Assembly (NCBI RefSeq): GCF_004359215.1
Contig: NW_027152031.1
Span: 486,508-517,557 of the forward strand
Source: Bremia lactucae
Lineage: Eukaryota > Oomycota > Peronosporomycetes > Peronosporales > Peronosporaceae
DNA: 31,050 bases
Direction: 5' to 3'
Shown piece by piece: positions 9,791 to 19,015 of this stretch. The notes beneath the pieces are model-generated. The model ran no database searches and was not told where the DNA came from. It saw only the letters and a program-made list of their open reading frames with translations. Each line of letters starts with the position of its first letter. The first letter of the stretch is position 1. The position numbers were made by a program, and so were the translations under genes.

Positions 9791-10795
9791 CACGCGCAAT
9801 GTTCCTAGCAAAGTTTTGGAGAGGTATGAACCCACCTTTGCTAGGCAACAAAAGCGCTATTGGCGCGGATCATTGAATGAGTCTGTCAGTGTTTTAGACA
9901 TTAACATGTCTGAGTTAATAAACTCTAATGTCAAAAACATTAATTCTGAGCCCGACTCAGCAGAAATAAGTGGAACGGCACGTACTCCGTCGAGTGACAC
10001 TCGTTATAATAACGATTCACTAAATGCTGAAAGCATTGTTGGCCTAAGGCCGAATCATCAAGGGTGCAATATCCCTGAGATACGTGGAGTGGCACGTCTA
10101 AGTCCACCGAGTATGGTCGGCCGAGGTGGCATCATACTAAGTGTCAATAGTGACACTACTAACAGTTCGCCAGGGCATTGTGGGTCAAACCCTCCTAATG
10201 CACGTGAAGCGACACGTGAACGTTCGCTGGATAAGGAAATTGAGTTACCCAACGCCTTGTCGGATGTCAAATTAGACACCATGTCTTGTATAGAACCAAT
10301 ACAGGCTGGAAAACCCGGGGACGCGAATGTCTCGGCATCTAAGAGGCGTATTGTCTCCACTCCAAGACAGGGTGGACACTAAGCGTGTAGTATCCCCTCA
10401 CAAAGTTATACGAGTGGGCAAGTACATACCCTTGTAAATGGCGTAACCGGTAACATTGAGGGGGAAGTTAGTCTTGCGGCAATCCCCTCGTTACATGCTC
10501 TTTTAGAGCTAGACGAAATGTCTATTGATGAGTGCGGTCGAGCCTTAAAAGTTGGTGACTTATCTGAAATGGTGGTCATTCGACCTATGGTTGAGTTAAA
10601 CTCATCGTCACTTCTCGACGAAGCTGTCCTACATGACACCAAAGCTGCACTTAGTGCGCGAAATGGGTCATCGATCCTTAAAAATCCTACGGATCCTTTT
10701 TATTACTTAATTAAGGAATTCCAAGATGTGGTATGTAATAACCCACCATCTGTTTTACCTCCGGATAGAGGTGGTGTCGTCATGAAATTGACTTA
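9791..10795 (+). pseudogene. Element B protease-RT linker
   Basis: Two long open stretches fill the space between protease and RT: 9816-10382 (188 codons, Ser/Asn/Thr-rich, no recognised domain) and 10518-10796 (92 codons, ending in NNPPSVLPPDRGG before the RT start). A linker of this kind separates PR and RT in the type-A elements as well. It carries small hairpins at 10023-10037 and 10140-10157. No catalytic motif is visible. The stop at 10794 separates it from the RT. Confidence 0.6.
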
Positions 10796-11640
10796 GTTCC
10801 GGGAACCAAATACTGTGTCGCAAGACGATGGCCTTTATTTACCAAGGGAGCAGTGTGACGCCATTGACGATTTCTTCCGTGCTAAGCACGAGGCTGGAAT
10901 GGTACGAGAGAGCAAATCTCCTCATTCGACACCGACATTTTGTGTCAAAAAGTCAAATGGTAAATGGTGCATTGTACATGCTTATTATAAGCTTAATGCT
11001 GCCACTATACCAGCACAAACCCCCATTCTTAAAAAGGATGTTCTTCAGAACGATATGGTGGGATGTACAATGTACAGTGCATTGGACTTAGTCGATGGTT
11101 ACTACCAATTGCTCACGCGAGCTAGTGATATCCCGCTTACAGCGGTTAGCCCCCAAGCGGCATGTTTTGGGAGTGGCTGGTTATGCCACAAGGGCTTTCC
11201 AACGCACCGGCAGCATTTAATCGTCTGGTGACGCAACTGTTTCGCCCTCATCGAGGTTATGCACAGACTAACTCGATGACATTTTTGTCCATAGTCGTGC
11301 GGAGCAGGGTTGGTCGGATATGGAAATCCATTTAGACCATTTGCGAGCAGTGCTCGAGTGCATGCGCACAAACAAATCGTACGCCAATGCATCTAAATGC
11401 ATTTTTGGCGCAGACGAATTTCCTTTTTTAGGATGCTTCATTGGAAAGCGAGGCCTTAGAGCGGATCGCGCTAAGGTAAAAGCCATTGTAGATTGGCCGG
11501 TTCCTAAAAAAACAAAAGGATTTGCGTAAGTGGTTGGGCCTCGCCAATTATTTTCACAAATATAGCGAAAATTACGCTGATATGGCTAGGCCATTATCTA
11601 ATCTCCTTAAAAGGATACAGAATGGTGCTGGACTAGCTCC
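10796..11640 (+). pseudogene. Element B reverse transcriptase
   Basis: Gypsy RT with LPREQCDAIDDFFRAKHEAG, SKSPHSTPTFCVKKSNGKW and HAYYKLNAATIPAQTP in one frame (10815-11231). The first catalytic Asp is in YSALDLVDGYYQLL at about 11080. The palm motif equivalent to MPQGLSNAPATF is frameshifted at about 11190. The catalytic YFDD box at 11269-11280 has lost bases (tatgcacagactaactcgatgac), so the Tyr-Phe is destroyed while GATGAC remains in another frame. The thumb continues in 11320-11529 (HLDHLRAVLECMRTNKSYANASKCIFGADEF) and the connection in RKWLGLANYFHKYSENYADM. Confidence 0.85.
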
Positions 11641-12085
11641 GAAAATAATGCTTTTCGAGCAATTAAGGATAGTCTTATACATGCCCCGATTCTGGCACTG
11701 CCAAACCCAAGTTGGCCTTTCAGTGTCGTCTGTGACGCATCAGATTTTGCCATTGTCAGTGCTCTGTTACAAACAAGTGATGATGGGCGTGAACGTGTAA
11801 TTGCGTTCGAGTATAGACAGCCTAAAGCTGCGAAAAAGAATTACCCAGTTCACGACAGAATTACTTGCACTGAAGTATGCTCTGTCAAAATCAGAGTTCA
11901 TCTGCTCGGCTCTAAGCCGTTTGTGGTATATACGGATCACGCGTCATTATGCACTGCGACTAAGTCGCCCCATCTCTCACAGGGAATGGCCCGATGGCTA
12001 TTCTTTTTCGCCTAATACAACTTCGAGGTGAGGTATAAGCCGGGCAAGCAGAATGCTTTGGCGTAGTGTGTGTGCACAGACGCCA
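11641..12085 (+). pseudogene. Element B RNase H
   Basis: VCDASDFAIVSALLQT near 11730 carries the first catalytic Asp. TELLALKYAL near 11858 carries the Glu (the preceding HDK is frameshifted). YTDHASL near 11930 carries the next Asp, followed by SPHLSQGMARW. The last Asp motif is truncated: YKPGKQNALA is followed by a TAG at about 12064 where DALSRR is expected. After that, ALELNAPSSEI runs straight into the integrase tail region. Confidence 0.8.
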
Positions 12086-13049
12086 AAGCGCTAGAGCTTA
12101 ATGCTCCAAGTAGTGAGATTTGCGTTAAATAACGCTGTTCATGCCTCTACAGGCTATACTCGTTCTATTTAAACGGTCTTACCCACCCGCGCCGTCCACT
12201 AACGATACCACTGCGTGGTTCAGGGCTTGGTGGGGGAGAATTGGCCGATAGGCTTGCTGATATCAGCCCTGTTACCGTTCGGAAACAAGTCAGCGAGTTT
12301 CTCGCGACGCGATTTAGTGTCTTAAGACATGTACGGGATACGATGGCTGATAGCCAAGACAAAAAAAAAGAACAAGCAGATGCCAAAGGCAGAAGCTGTA
12401 TTAATTCTTATATGGTCGGAGACCGAGTTTTACTAAACGCTAAAAACCTACCTACCAACTTGGTTTCCGCGGTCTTCAAGACCAAATTGCGCCCGCGCTT
12501 CATTGGACCATTTACGGTCGTGGTCAAGAAGGGTCTAGCTTATACGCTAACCTTTCCAGCAAGCTGCGTACACACCCAGTGTATTACGTTGGCTTGCTTA
12601 AGCCATATCGGGACCCTTCCCACGTGGACTTGAAGGCGCTTGCGCCGAGACAGGCGGTCGTGCCGCAGATTGCTGCATCCTCACCAGGATGTCCAGCTGG
12701 CCCTCTAAACAAAGATGCTGAAGCTCCAGCGTCGAAAGACGGTCCCAAACCGCCTCAAAAGAGCTCTCAACCCGAGCAAGGACCTCACGAAGAAGTTGCA
12801 CCTCGTGCCGTAGAGCATCAAATACTTCCGACGAAATTTGAAATTGGGCCCCCTCCCGCGCTGCTTGATGCGCGGAGGAACCTTCAGTTTCATGTGGAGA
12901 AACTTTTAAAGCGACGTCGTCGTGAGGGTCAATACCAGTATCTGGTGAAGTGGCTAGGGTACCCCTCTTTTGAAAACTCTTGGGAGTTCGAGGCACCTCT
13001 TCGGCAAGATTGCCCGTACGCCGTTGACGTTTTTAAGCGCCAAGCTTAA
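12086..13049 (+). pseudogene. Integrase tail with GPY/F and chromodomain, element B
   Basis: Around 12125 the sequence enters the part of integrase after the catalytic core (ALNNAVHASTGYT). The open stretch 12241-12633 holds ADISPVTVRKQVSEF, MADSQDKKKEQAD, YMVGDRVLLNAKNL and the GPY/F module LRPRFIGPFTVVVKKG. After a frameshift, 12579-13049 (156 codons) gives YVGLLKPYRDPSHVDLKALA, a Pro/Ala-rich spacer, and at 12888-12989 a chromodomain: FHVEKLLKRRRREGQ, YLVKWLGYP, NSWE. Chromodomains on integrases direct insertion to modified histones. The pol frame ends at TAA 13047-13049, 17 bp past the end of the antisense frame. The whole DDE core is missing. Confidence 0.85.
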
Positions 13050-13778
13050 GGCCAACTCGCGTCAAACGACGCTTCCCACCACTAGACGTGGGATTAGGTG
13101 GATCTATAGCCTTGGTGTGGCTTCAATCCATGGTGCTACGGTCAACCGAAGCACTGAAATATCGGCTTGACCTTCTTTCGTTTTGTGGCATAATGCCGAA
13201 CGTAACTGGCCTTTGGCCTTAAGCTTGGCGAAATCGAAGCGAAGCTCCGTTCCAAACGAACATCAGCCGTATCCGCAGACTCTCTGATATTCAATATATT
13301 ACGAAACGCGTTAGAAACTGACTTTGCGTCACTACCTTTGGCGTAAGGTATCGCTCATGAAGAGCGTCGCGAGCAGCGATCTCCTCCGGCGTCCTCGCCG
13401 GGTCACCGGAGATTCAGATGGTCAAGCTGTGACCCGCTATCTCTTTGAGACGTGAATCTATATTCACTATGAGCTTTAGCTTTCGCCTTCTCGGCAAGTC
13501 GACGACGAGCTTGTTCCTTTATGAGGATTACCCGCTCTTGCTCTTCATCGAGCGGATTCGTAATGATGTTGGACTCAGGGTCCCGTGTCCTGCTCAATGC
13601 AGTTAAGACATCAGCGGCACCACGTTTTGGGAACGCGCCGATGTTCATCCGGACGAGAAGGCGTTAAAGAACGAAGCTCTATCTCATCCTCCTCTGATAG
13701 AGAGTGACTTTCAAAGTCCACCATTCCCTCATCGTCGAGGAAGGTGCTAAGAGTCTGTGACTCACGCTTGATTGTCAT
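13033..13778 (-). pseudogene. Antisense frame between pol and 3' LTR, element B
   Basis: On the minus strand an ATG at 13778 starts MTIKRESQTLSTFLDDEG, with acidic SEEDEIELRSL. After a frameshift near 13645 it reads RGAADVLTALSRTRDPES and NPLDEEQERVILIKEQARRR (13640-13403, a charged helix likely to form a coiled coil). After another it reads ARTPEEIAARDALHERYL, and then NAFRNILNIRES and DVRLERSF. The end is basic (GGKRRLTRVGLKLGA) and stops with TAA at 13035-13033, overlapping the pol stop tail-to-tail by 17 bp. Composition is that of a real protein, and the plus strand here has nothing comparable. I recognise no family. The start was taken inside the LTR boundary, 112 bp from the LTR. Confidence 0.55.
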
Positions 13779-13877
13779 GAGACAAAGGAAAGAAAAACAC
13801 AACCGAACGGTTAGCTGTTTAGGTTCCAACCTTAAAGAGGAAACGAAGCGAATGTTGTCACTCGGTGTCAACAGTCT

Positions 13878-13889
13878 GATGGGGGAGGG
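13878..13889 (+). promoter_or_regulatory. Polypurine tract of element B
   Basis: The purine-rich run gatgggggaggg ends directly at the LTR start TGTAATGGGG (13890), as expected for plus-strand priming. Confidence 0.75.
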
Positions 13890-14367
13890 TGTAATGGGGC
13901 ACACTTCGGTTGGAAAACCGTTGTTGAGATACATTCACTTTATGGGTACCTTTTTATCCTATTCTAAAAAGTTTATTACTTAAATCCCATTTATTACAGG
14001 TAACAAATGTGGTCGCCGCCAGACATAAATCTGGCGGCCGAAATCATTTTTTTTAATTAGCTAGGGTAAGGTTTAGATTAAAAATTAAAAAAATGCAGTT
14101 CCACTTTTGATCTAAAGCCGTTAAGTGCCTTTCTAAGGCATGCGAAGTGATCAGTAAGAGATAAAAACCTTTCTACGGTATATACTCTTCGGGCACTAGA
14201 TGCCACTAGGTTCTACGAACCCCTGAATCCCTTGAACTAGGATTCTTTAAGCTTAAATAGCATGTACGACTCCCTAAGTTGTCAAATTCACAAGTTCAAT
14301 AGAACTAAGTGACTTTCTGAGTCTGAAAGTCTTCCTCTGACTTTAGGAGCGAGGTAGCTCCGCTGCA
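13890..14367 (+). repeat. Type-B 3' LTR
   Basis: It matches 7781-8247 from TGTAATGGGGCACAC to GCTCCGCTGCA, with scattered changes and indels, including a block near 14225-14240 absent from the 5' copy. The hairpin at 14015-14038 corresponds to 7912-7935. Nine bases later a type-A LTR begins. Confidence 0.9.
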
Positions 14368-14376
14368 CGCAGGGAG

Positions 14377-14886
14377 TGTAACGGGGTTCCCGTTACATAA
14401 ATATCATTTCCTACAAGAGATATAAATAATATTTCTTCCAATGAGATACAATAAATAAAAAGGTACAAAATTATTATCTTTATTAATTTTGACTTAATAG
14501 TTCCAATATTACCAAATTTGGTAATACTGACGCAATAAGACATTAGCCTATTGATTGCTTGATTTAAGTTTTAATTAACCTCGCCAATCGTTATAAGTAA
14601 CGATTGTGCGGTGCGCAAGTAGGCGCCTTACATAGTTTGTTATTTATATAATAAAGTCAGTAGTAGATAGAAGATCGTTTCGTAGGAACATAAGTTATTA
14701 ATACAGTATTACGTTTCCTCTATTCTATAACCTTTGAATAATCCTTAGGTAGCTAAGACTTCTTAGCTACCTGAATCTTCTCCTGCCCGTCAGTGTATGT
14801 GAAGTTATCGAGACGTCACCTTCACTGCAATCAGTGGAAGTTGTCTAGTACTGTTTACAGTACTAGCAAAGGGTGCCCCCTTATAA
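14377..14886 (+). repeat. Type-A LTR without attached body
   Basis: It starts TGTAACGGGGTTCCC and aligns over its length with 26265-26801: terminal hairpin 14377-14397, palindrome 14504-14529, gtgcgcaag box near 14613, and a stem of 12-bp arms at 14747-14772. Its end (gtgcccccttataa) is a decayed form of the usual TGCCCCGTTACA. No gypsy internal sequence touches either side, so it may be a solo LTR, but no target duplication is visible. Confidence 0.8.
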
Positions 14887-15387
14887 CTAGCACGCATGCC
14901 GCCTGACCAGCCGCCTAAACGATTGTGCGCGCCGCCAAACCAGCCGTCTTAACAAAAGGAATGGTACCAGCCGCTTGCTCCGACGAAACTTTTCGCGCGA
15001 CCGGATGGCCATGGTTGAAGATTCTTAGGTCTTGGACCTAGACTGGCATGAATTTGCTAAGTTCACGGTGAGAAAACTTACCTAGGTGTGGGCGCCGACT
15101 CTAAGGCGTGAAGGATTCGTTTCCTACAACGACTTGGCGCAGCAGAACGGATAAGCGGAGGCGATTGGCTGGAAAAGTCCAAGATTCTTGCGCTGGAAGG
15201 CCCAGCCAGCACTCTGCTACTACGAGAAGATGACACCTGTCTGGTCGGCTGTGTCGAATACGCTTGAGAACGTCATGAAAGCATGCTTATGCTGTATATG
15301 ACTCTGATACCAGCTACGAAAAGGATCAAGCTCATGACAAGAGAAAATGATCACTGTAAGACATGGTCCGAGCACTACTAGTACCTG

Positions 15388-15920
15388 GTGTATGTGGCGG
15401 AGCCGTCAAGAAACTCGGAGCAGAGTTTTTTGGAATGCTTTTTCAAGTTACCGCCAGGACACACCAAGACTTCAATGTTAAGAAGGCTTGATGCGCAACG
15501 ACTAGACTATCTTGTGCAAGTCGCTGAGCTTGTTGCATTTACGATAGACTTCGACATCAGCATTGCAAAACCATAAGTCGACATGGGAAGCGGCCGAGCT
15601 GGACGAGCAAGCCGCGAGCAAGCAGGCCAATACCCTAACGGTTCTCGATGAGATCAAGTCGTGCGCGGAAGTAGATATGCCGCAGGGGTTGGAATTACCA
15701 TGACACGTACATGTAACGGCTGCAGTGAGGCTGGTCAGACCAAAGCTAAGTGACCCAGTGAAAGCTCGGCGTCGAACCGAGTCTCGTTAGCCATTGGGAC
15801 TGATACAAACGCTAATTCCGGCTCGTAGATTTAGGACAGCAGATCGAGTGTGCATCTTGTGAAAGATGCGAGGATGTTCAAGAATGTGGTAGAGTGTGAT
15901 CAATCGTGCCGCGCGTCAAA
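15388..15920 (+). pseudogene. Copia gag end and protease
   Basis: An open stretch (15388-15576) reads FKLPPGHTKTSMLRRLDAQR and YLVQVAELVAFTIDF, compatible with copia gag. A zinc knuckle follows at 15712-15753 with exact CX2CX4-X-X4 spacing, but its His is Gln and its last Cys is a TGA stop. In the same frame, after two TAG codons, comes DSRSSVHLVKD at 15835, the copia protease active site with DSG changed to DSR. Three lesions thus fall on metal-binding or catalytic positions. Past about 15920 the frame decays. Confidence 0.65.
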
Positions 15921-16171
15921 CAACACGATGCTCGAGTGACTAAGGGTGGAATCGGCAGAGCTGAGGACGGATGTTATCGGCAAGGAGGTTATAGTTGACC
16001 TTAGCAAGTACTATGCTGAGAGCCTTGTTGATAACATGATCAGCAATGAGATATTGGAAGAACTTGGTGCGCTTCACGAGAAGATAGCATTCTAAGCTAC
16101 GTGGGGCGCCTAGAAGATAGTATGAAGATTTTCGAGGTATTCCGACGCAACAATGCTTAACAATCGACGTC

Positions 16172-16459
16172 ATGGGTCAGAGAACAAAGAAGGGGGGGGG
16201 CTCGAGTTGTCATTCAGCCGTGCTACAAGGTCAGGATGGAGTTGATGAAGCTGTATCGGATACAACTCTACTGAAGTTGCATCAGAGGCTTGGTCACCAT
16301 GGATACGATACTGTCAAGCGCATTACCGACTCTGTGGGATCGAGTATCCATTTAGCGGACCGAGCTAGGCCGAATTGTCTGACTTGTGCACAGCGTAAGC
16401 AGAGCAGAAAAACAGTCAAAGAAGGACGCATGCAGGAATGCGTAGGTGCCGATAAATAG
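16172..16459 (+). pseudogene. Copia integrase zinc-binding (GAG-pre-integrase) domain
   Basis: Residues 28-95 of this 95-codon stretch read LLKLHQRLGHHGYDTVKRI and CLTCAQRKQSRKT, giving the H..H...C..C zinc site of the copia integrase N-terminal domain. The spacing LGHHGYDTVKRI and CLTC is typical. A run of nine G (16192-16200) lies near its start and may mark a frameshift. It ends with a stop at 16457, and the catalytic DDE core that should follow is absent. Confidence 0.8.
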
Positions 16460-16499
16460 TCCGAAAGCGATCACAAATTAGGACCCCACGAACTTCCAC

Positions 16500-17200
16500 G
16501 AGGCGACAAATGATTCCCGACGCAAGCATTGGAAGGAGGCAATGGGTACAGAGATCGAGGCATTGAAGGACAGCAATACTTGGGAAGTGATATTAAAGCC
16601 GCGTTAAGCCAAGTTACTCCATGTTAAGCGGGTATACAAGGTCAAGATGCTCACTGATGGCACTATTGAAAGATACAAGGCGATGCTGTTGCCGTGCGGG
16701 GATAACAAGTTCATGATATTTATTATACCTACACTTTATCAGCTGTAATGGAAATCGTTTCTGGCAAAGTGATACTTGTAGCGTCAGGGATCTGAGGAGT
16801 TCCTGCGCAACACGACGACATATGTCAAAAACGACAAAGAAGGCTTGGGAATACTTCTTTATATTCCGCAAGGAATGTAAACTGATGCCAAGTTGTTGGA
16901 AAAGTTCGGCGCGCAAGACAATAGACATCTCGCACTGAGGCTAACGAAGGACCTATACGGACAGTCGGAATGGCTGTGGAATTTGATGCTTCGCGATATC
17001 ATAAAGTCCCTAGGTTTTCGACGGTGCTATACGGACAGCTGCCTCTCCAGCAAGGATGATAGTGATAATAAATCGCTTGTTGGTTACTTAGTTGACGATG
17101 TTCTGGCAACGGATACAGTGTTCAAAAAGTCGAAAACTTCTTTAAAGACATGCAATTGGTTGAGCTGAAAATACCTCGGCGTGTTGCTCAGGTTTCTTGG
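16500..17200 (+). pseudogene. Copia reverse transcriptase
   Basis: The start reads HWKEAMGTEIEALKDSNTWEV (16529) and HVKRVYKVKMLTDGTIERYKA (16620), the fingers of copia RT (RVT_2). The palm is broken. From 16893 it reads LRLTKDLYGQSEWLWNLMLR, SLGFRRCYTDSCL and then LVDDVLATD at 17088, where copia RT has YVDD, so the Tyr is replaced by Leu while both Asp are kept. It stops soon after (17166). Several stops lie upstream. Confidence 0.8.
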
Positions 17201-17544
17201 TATTGTGTTTAGCTACAATGGAAGAACTGGATCGAAGCTCGACAAAGAAAATGCTATAGGTGTGATACTCGAGAGGTCTGGATTAGCCGAGTCGGCGCCG
17301 GTCAGGGTGTCGATCGGTGGAGAAGACGGAGACTAAGAAGGTGCGCTGCTACCGTCTGGTGAAAGTTGCCCGCCAGAAAGACCGACTGTGCATACCTTTC
17401 AGTAGCCGGTGGGCAGTCTGCCATAGAGAGCGCGATGCACATGACCAGACAGCATTTGCGGTGCACCGAGTGACTTGTCGCTAGTGAAGGAGATTAGCAT
17501 CTAGCAAAGAAGACCGCAACAAAAATCAAGGGCACTGAGAAACT

Positions 17545-17800
17545 GAAGTTCGTGATAATAAAAACAAGGCTGCAATGAAAGATGACGGCGCGCTAGCCGA
17601 GGCATACAGCGACGCCGAGTACGCCGCAAATAAAATTGATCGGAATTGGTGTGTATATGGTGAGCGGCATGGTCGTGGTAGGATGCGCAAGAAACAGAAA
17701 TGTGTCGCACTGTCAACGATGGAAGCCAAGTTTGTAGCTGCTTCTCTAACAGCGGCTGATACGGTGGGATTGAAGAATCATTATAGGAAATCGGCGTGCG
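17545..17800 (+). pseudogene. Copia RNase H
   Basis: AYSDAEYAANKIDRN (17602), MRKKQKCVALSTMEAKFVAAS (17683) and LTAADTVGLK are the copia RNase H signatures: the first catalytic Asp in YSDAEYA, and the Glu of STMEAKF. The RKSVSG stretch usually after DR is reduced, so a few residues are deleted. The sequence after about 17800 departs from the family. From 17200 to 17545 only weak traces of the RT-RNase H connection are seen. Confidence 0.75.
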
Positions 17801-18060
17801 ATACCTGCGGACATCCTGAACGTAATAATACTACTTCTAGTGAATTTCTTCAAAGATCCTCCCAACGCTTCGATTCAGCTAACTGCATGGACTGATTAAG
17901 TCTAGCGGGTTAGCACGCCCACACGGGAAGCAGTGTTGAACAGGGCGACTACTGATGTGACAGGGCGCGCACAATTGATGGTGAAACGAACGCGACCATT
18001 GGAATGGGCAAAATAATTTGAAGAAAACTACAGGAGATAGCGAAGGTGACGGACAGCGAA

Positions 18061-18538
18061 GATAACTAGGAATACAAGCCCAAATTCATTTAGTTCTCAA
18101 TTTGCATTCTACCTCTTAGCCTGTGCTCGACACATTGTCATGTCTGTCAAAAGTATCCCAATTACAATGGTCACATTCTCTTGCGTCAACTTATATATAT
18201 AAGCCAACAAGACATTGATGATTTCAATAATAGAGTTTTATGGCTATTACAATCACAAACATTTTATTAGTCGATACATTTCTAAGAAATATATTAGATA
18301 ATTTATTTATTCAAAAAGCATGTAGTACTAATGTTAAATTCTAATGTTATTCTATAGAACACTCTATCGTGGAAAAACAATAAATTATATTATTACTAAT
18401 CTACGATAGATTGGGATTAATCCTATAATTATTTGTCCAAGACGTAAAGTAAATAATATGCATTTTTATCTGTCACCTCTTAAGAGTCACTAAAATGAAT
18501 GCGCAAGGGAGCGCGTCGTATATTTCCAGCTCATCTGG
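18061..18538 (+). other. AT-rich stretch, possible copia LTR
   Basis: No coding frame is supported. A TATA-like run ttatatatataa lies at 18191-18202, and the position directly after copia RNase H would suit a 3' LTR. No second copy exists in the window to prove it. An imperfect inverted pair (ctatcgtgg near 18365 and ctacgatag near 18402) is present. Confidence 0.3.
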
Positions 18539-18760
18539 TCATTCTTCCTGCAGTTTTCTTGATTTGCTGTCCTGTCCGAAAAAATGTAACTTCATATTTG
18601 GAGTTTTACATGACTCCTGAAAAGCACGTGGGATACGCTGTAACCTGGTACGAGAAATTACTTTTAAATATATGAACTCAAAACTTACCTGTTCTGCGAT
18701 TAGGTTTGGATGCAGCATGGTTCCGACAGCGCCTTCATCACCAGTCAATCCAGTGTGGGC
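18539..18760 (-). other. Possible exon-intron-exon remnant
   Basis: On the minus strand a frame reads CAHTGLTGDEGAVGT and MLHPNLIAEQ, then meets AACAG-GTAAGT at 18688. Seventy-two bases later it meets TTTTCAG (18617), and reading continues as ESCKTPNMKLHFFGQDSKSR to a TGA at 18539. A GT-AG intron of 72 bp is a usual size for oomycetes. Because 72 is a multiple of three and has no stop, the frame is also open without splicing, so the intron is not proven. I do not recognise the protein. Upstream the same frame has a stop close to another possible acceptor (TTTGGCAG). It may be a scrap of a host gene or of an unknown element. Confidence 0.3.
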
Positions 18761-18854
18761 ACACTTGACCTCAAATCACCTGCCAAAAACAATTTGTTTT
18801 AAGATTACTATTCGCCCGTACTTGGCATGGCATAACACGCAACACAATAATACC

Positions 18855-19015
18855 TGGTGTAGGAGGGACCTTTCACTTGAACTGCCTCAGTACTTGAAAA
18901 CCTACACTGATAACAGTGAAGAGAAAGTGCCGCCGAATACTTCACGTACACGACGTGCGGAGGAAGGATTGTAAGTTGCTATGAATTCTTAGCAACTAAA
19001 GTTTCATACTACCAG
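18855..19015 (-). repeat. Type-A LTR fragment, minus strand
   Basis: The reverse complement aligns with the 3' third of the type-A LTR: a stem AGTTGCTA...TAGCAACT (18972-18995), then cttcctccgcacgtcgtgtacgtgaag and the cactgttatcagtgtagg segment. A similar fragment in the same orientation is at 21085-21300. It abuts the RNase H end of the minus-strand copia remnant. Confidence 0.6.

Larger units (their letters stand above)
7781..14367 (+). mobile_element. Element B: two-LTR chromodomain gypsy lacking integrase core
   Basis: Two LTRs of 467 and 478 bp (7781-8247 and 13890-14367) enclose a primer-binding site, gag, PR, RT, RNase H, the end of integrase, a chromodomain, an antisense frame and a polypurine tract, about 6.6 kb in all. 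This is the most complete element in the window. The integrase zinc finger and DDE core are absent: the RNase H tail passes within a few codons into the region after the core. Frameshifts and stops in every domain, and LTRs that differ at many positions, indicate an old insertion. The flanks (ctgtt and cgcag) do not form a target-site duplication. Confidence 0.85.
14887..18060 (+). mobile_element. Ty1/copia remnant, plus strand
   Basis: Domains appear in copia order: gag and protease, the zinc-binding start of integrase, then RT and RNase H. The catalytic core of integrase is missing between 16460 and 16500. From 14887 to about 15380 I see only scattered codons compatible with gag. All domains carry stops and frameshifts. 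No matching pair of LTRs was found. The AT-rich stretch at 18061-18538 may contain the 3' LTR. Confidence 0.75.

Noticed and set aside
10058..10360. 100-codon minus-strand ORF
   Set aside because: It is opposite the longer and better supported protease-RT linker of element B; no motif.
12598..12996. 132-codon minus-strand ORF with a helical stretch (QLLREVLARVESSFEAVW)
   Set aside because: It lies opposite the well-supported spacer and chromodomain of element B pol on the plus strand, so it is most likely a shadow. It lies beyond the stop of the antisense frame at 13033.
15712..15753. Zinc knuckle lesions considered as a repeat-induced point mutation signature
   Set aside because: The changes (His to Gln, Cys to TGA, DSG to DSR) are not a consistent C-to-T pattern in one context, and RIP is a fungal process not known from oomycetes.
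16192..16200. Run of nine G considered as a structural or slippage signal
   Set aside because: It is a single run in a decayed element; more likely a slippage product or sequencing ambiguity than a functional site.
17501..17729. Two overlapping minus-strand ORFs of about 70 codons
   Set aside because: They are complementary to copia RNase H, which is clear on the plus strand.
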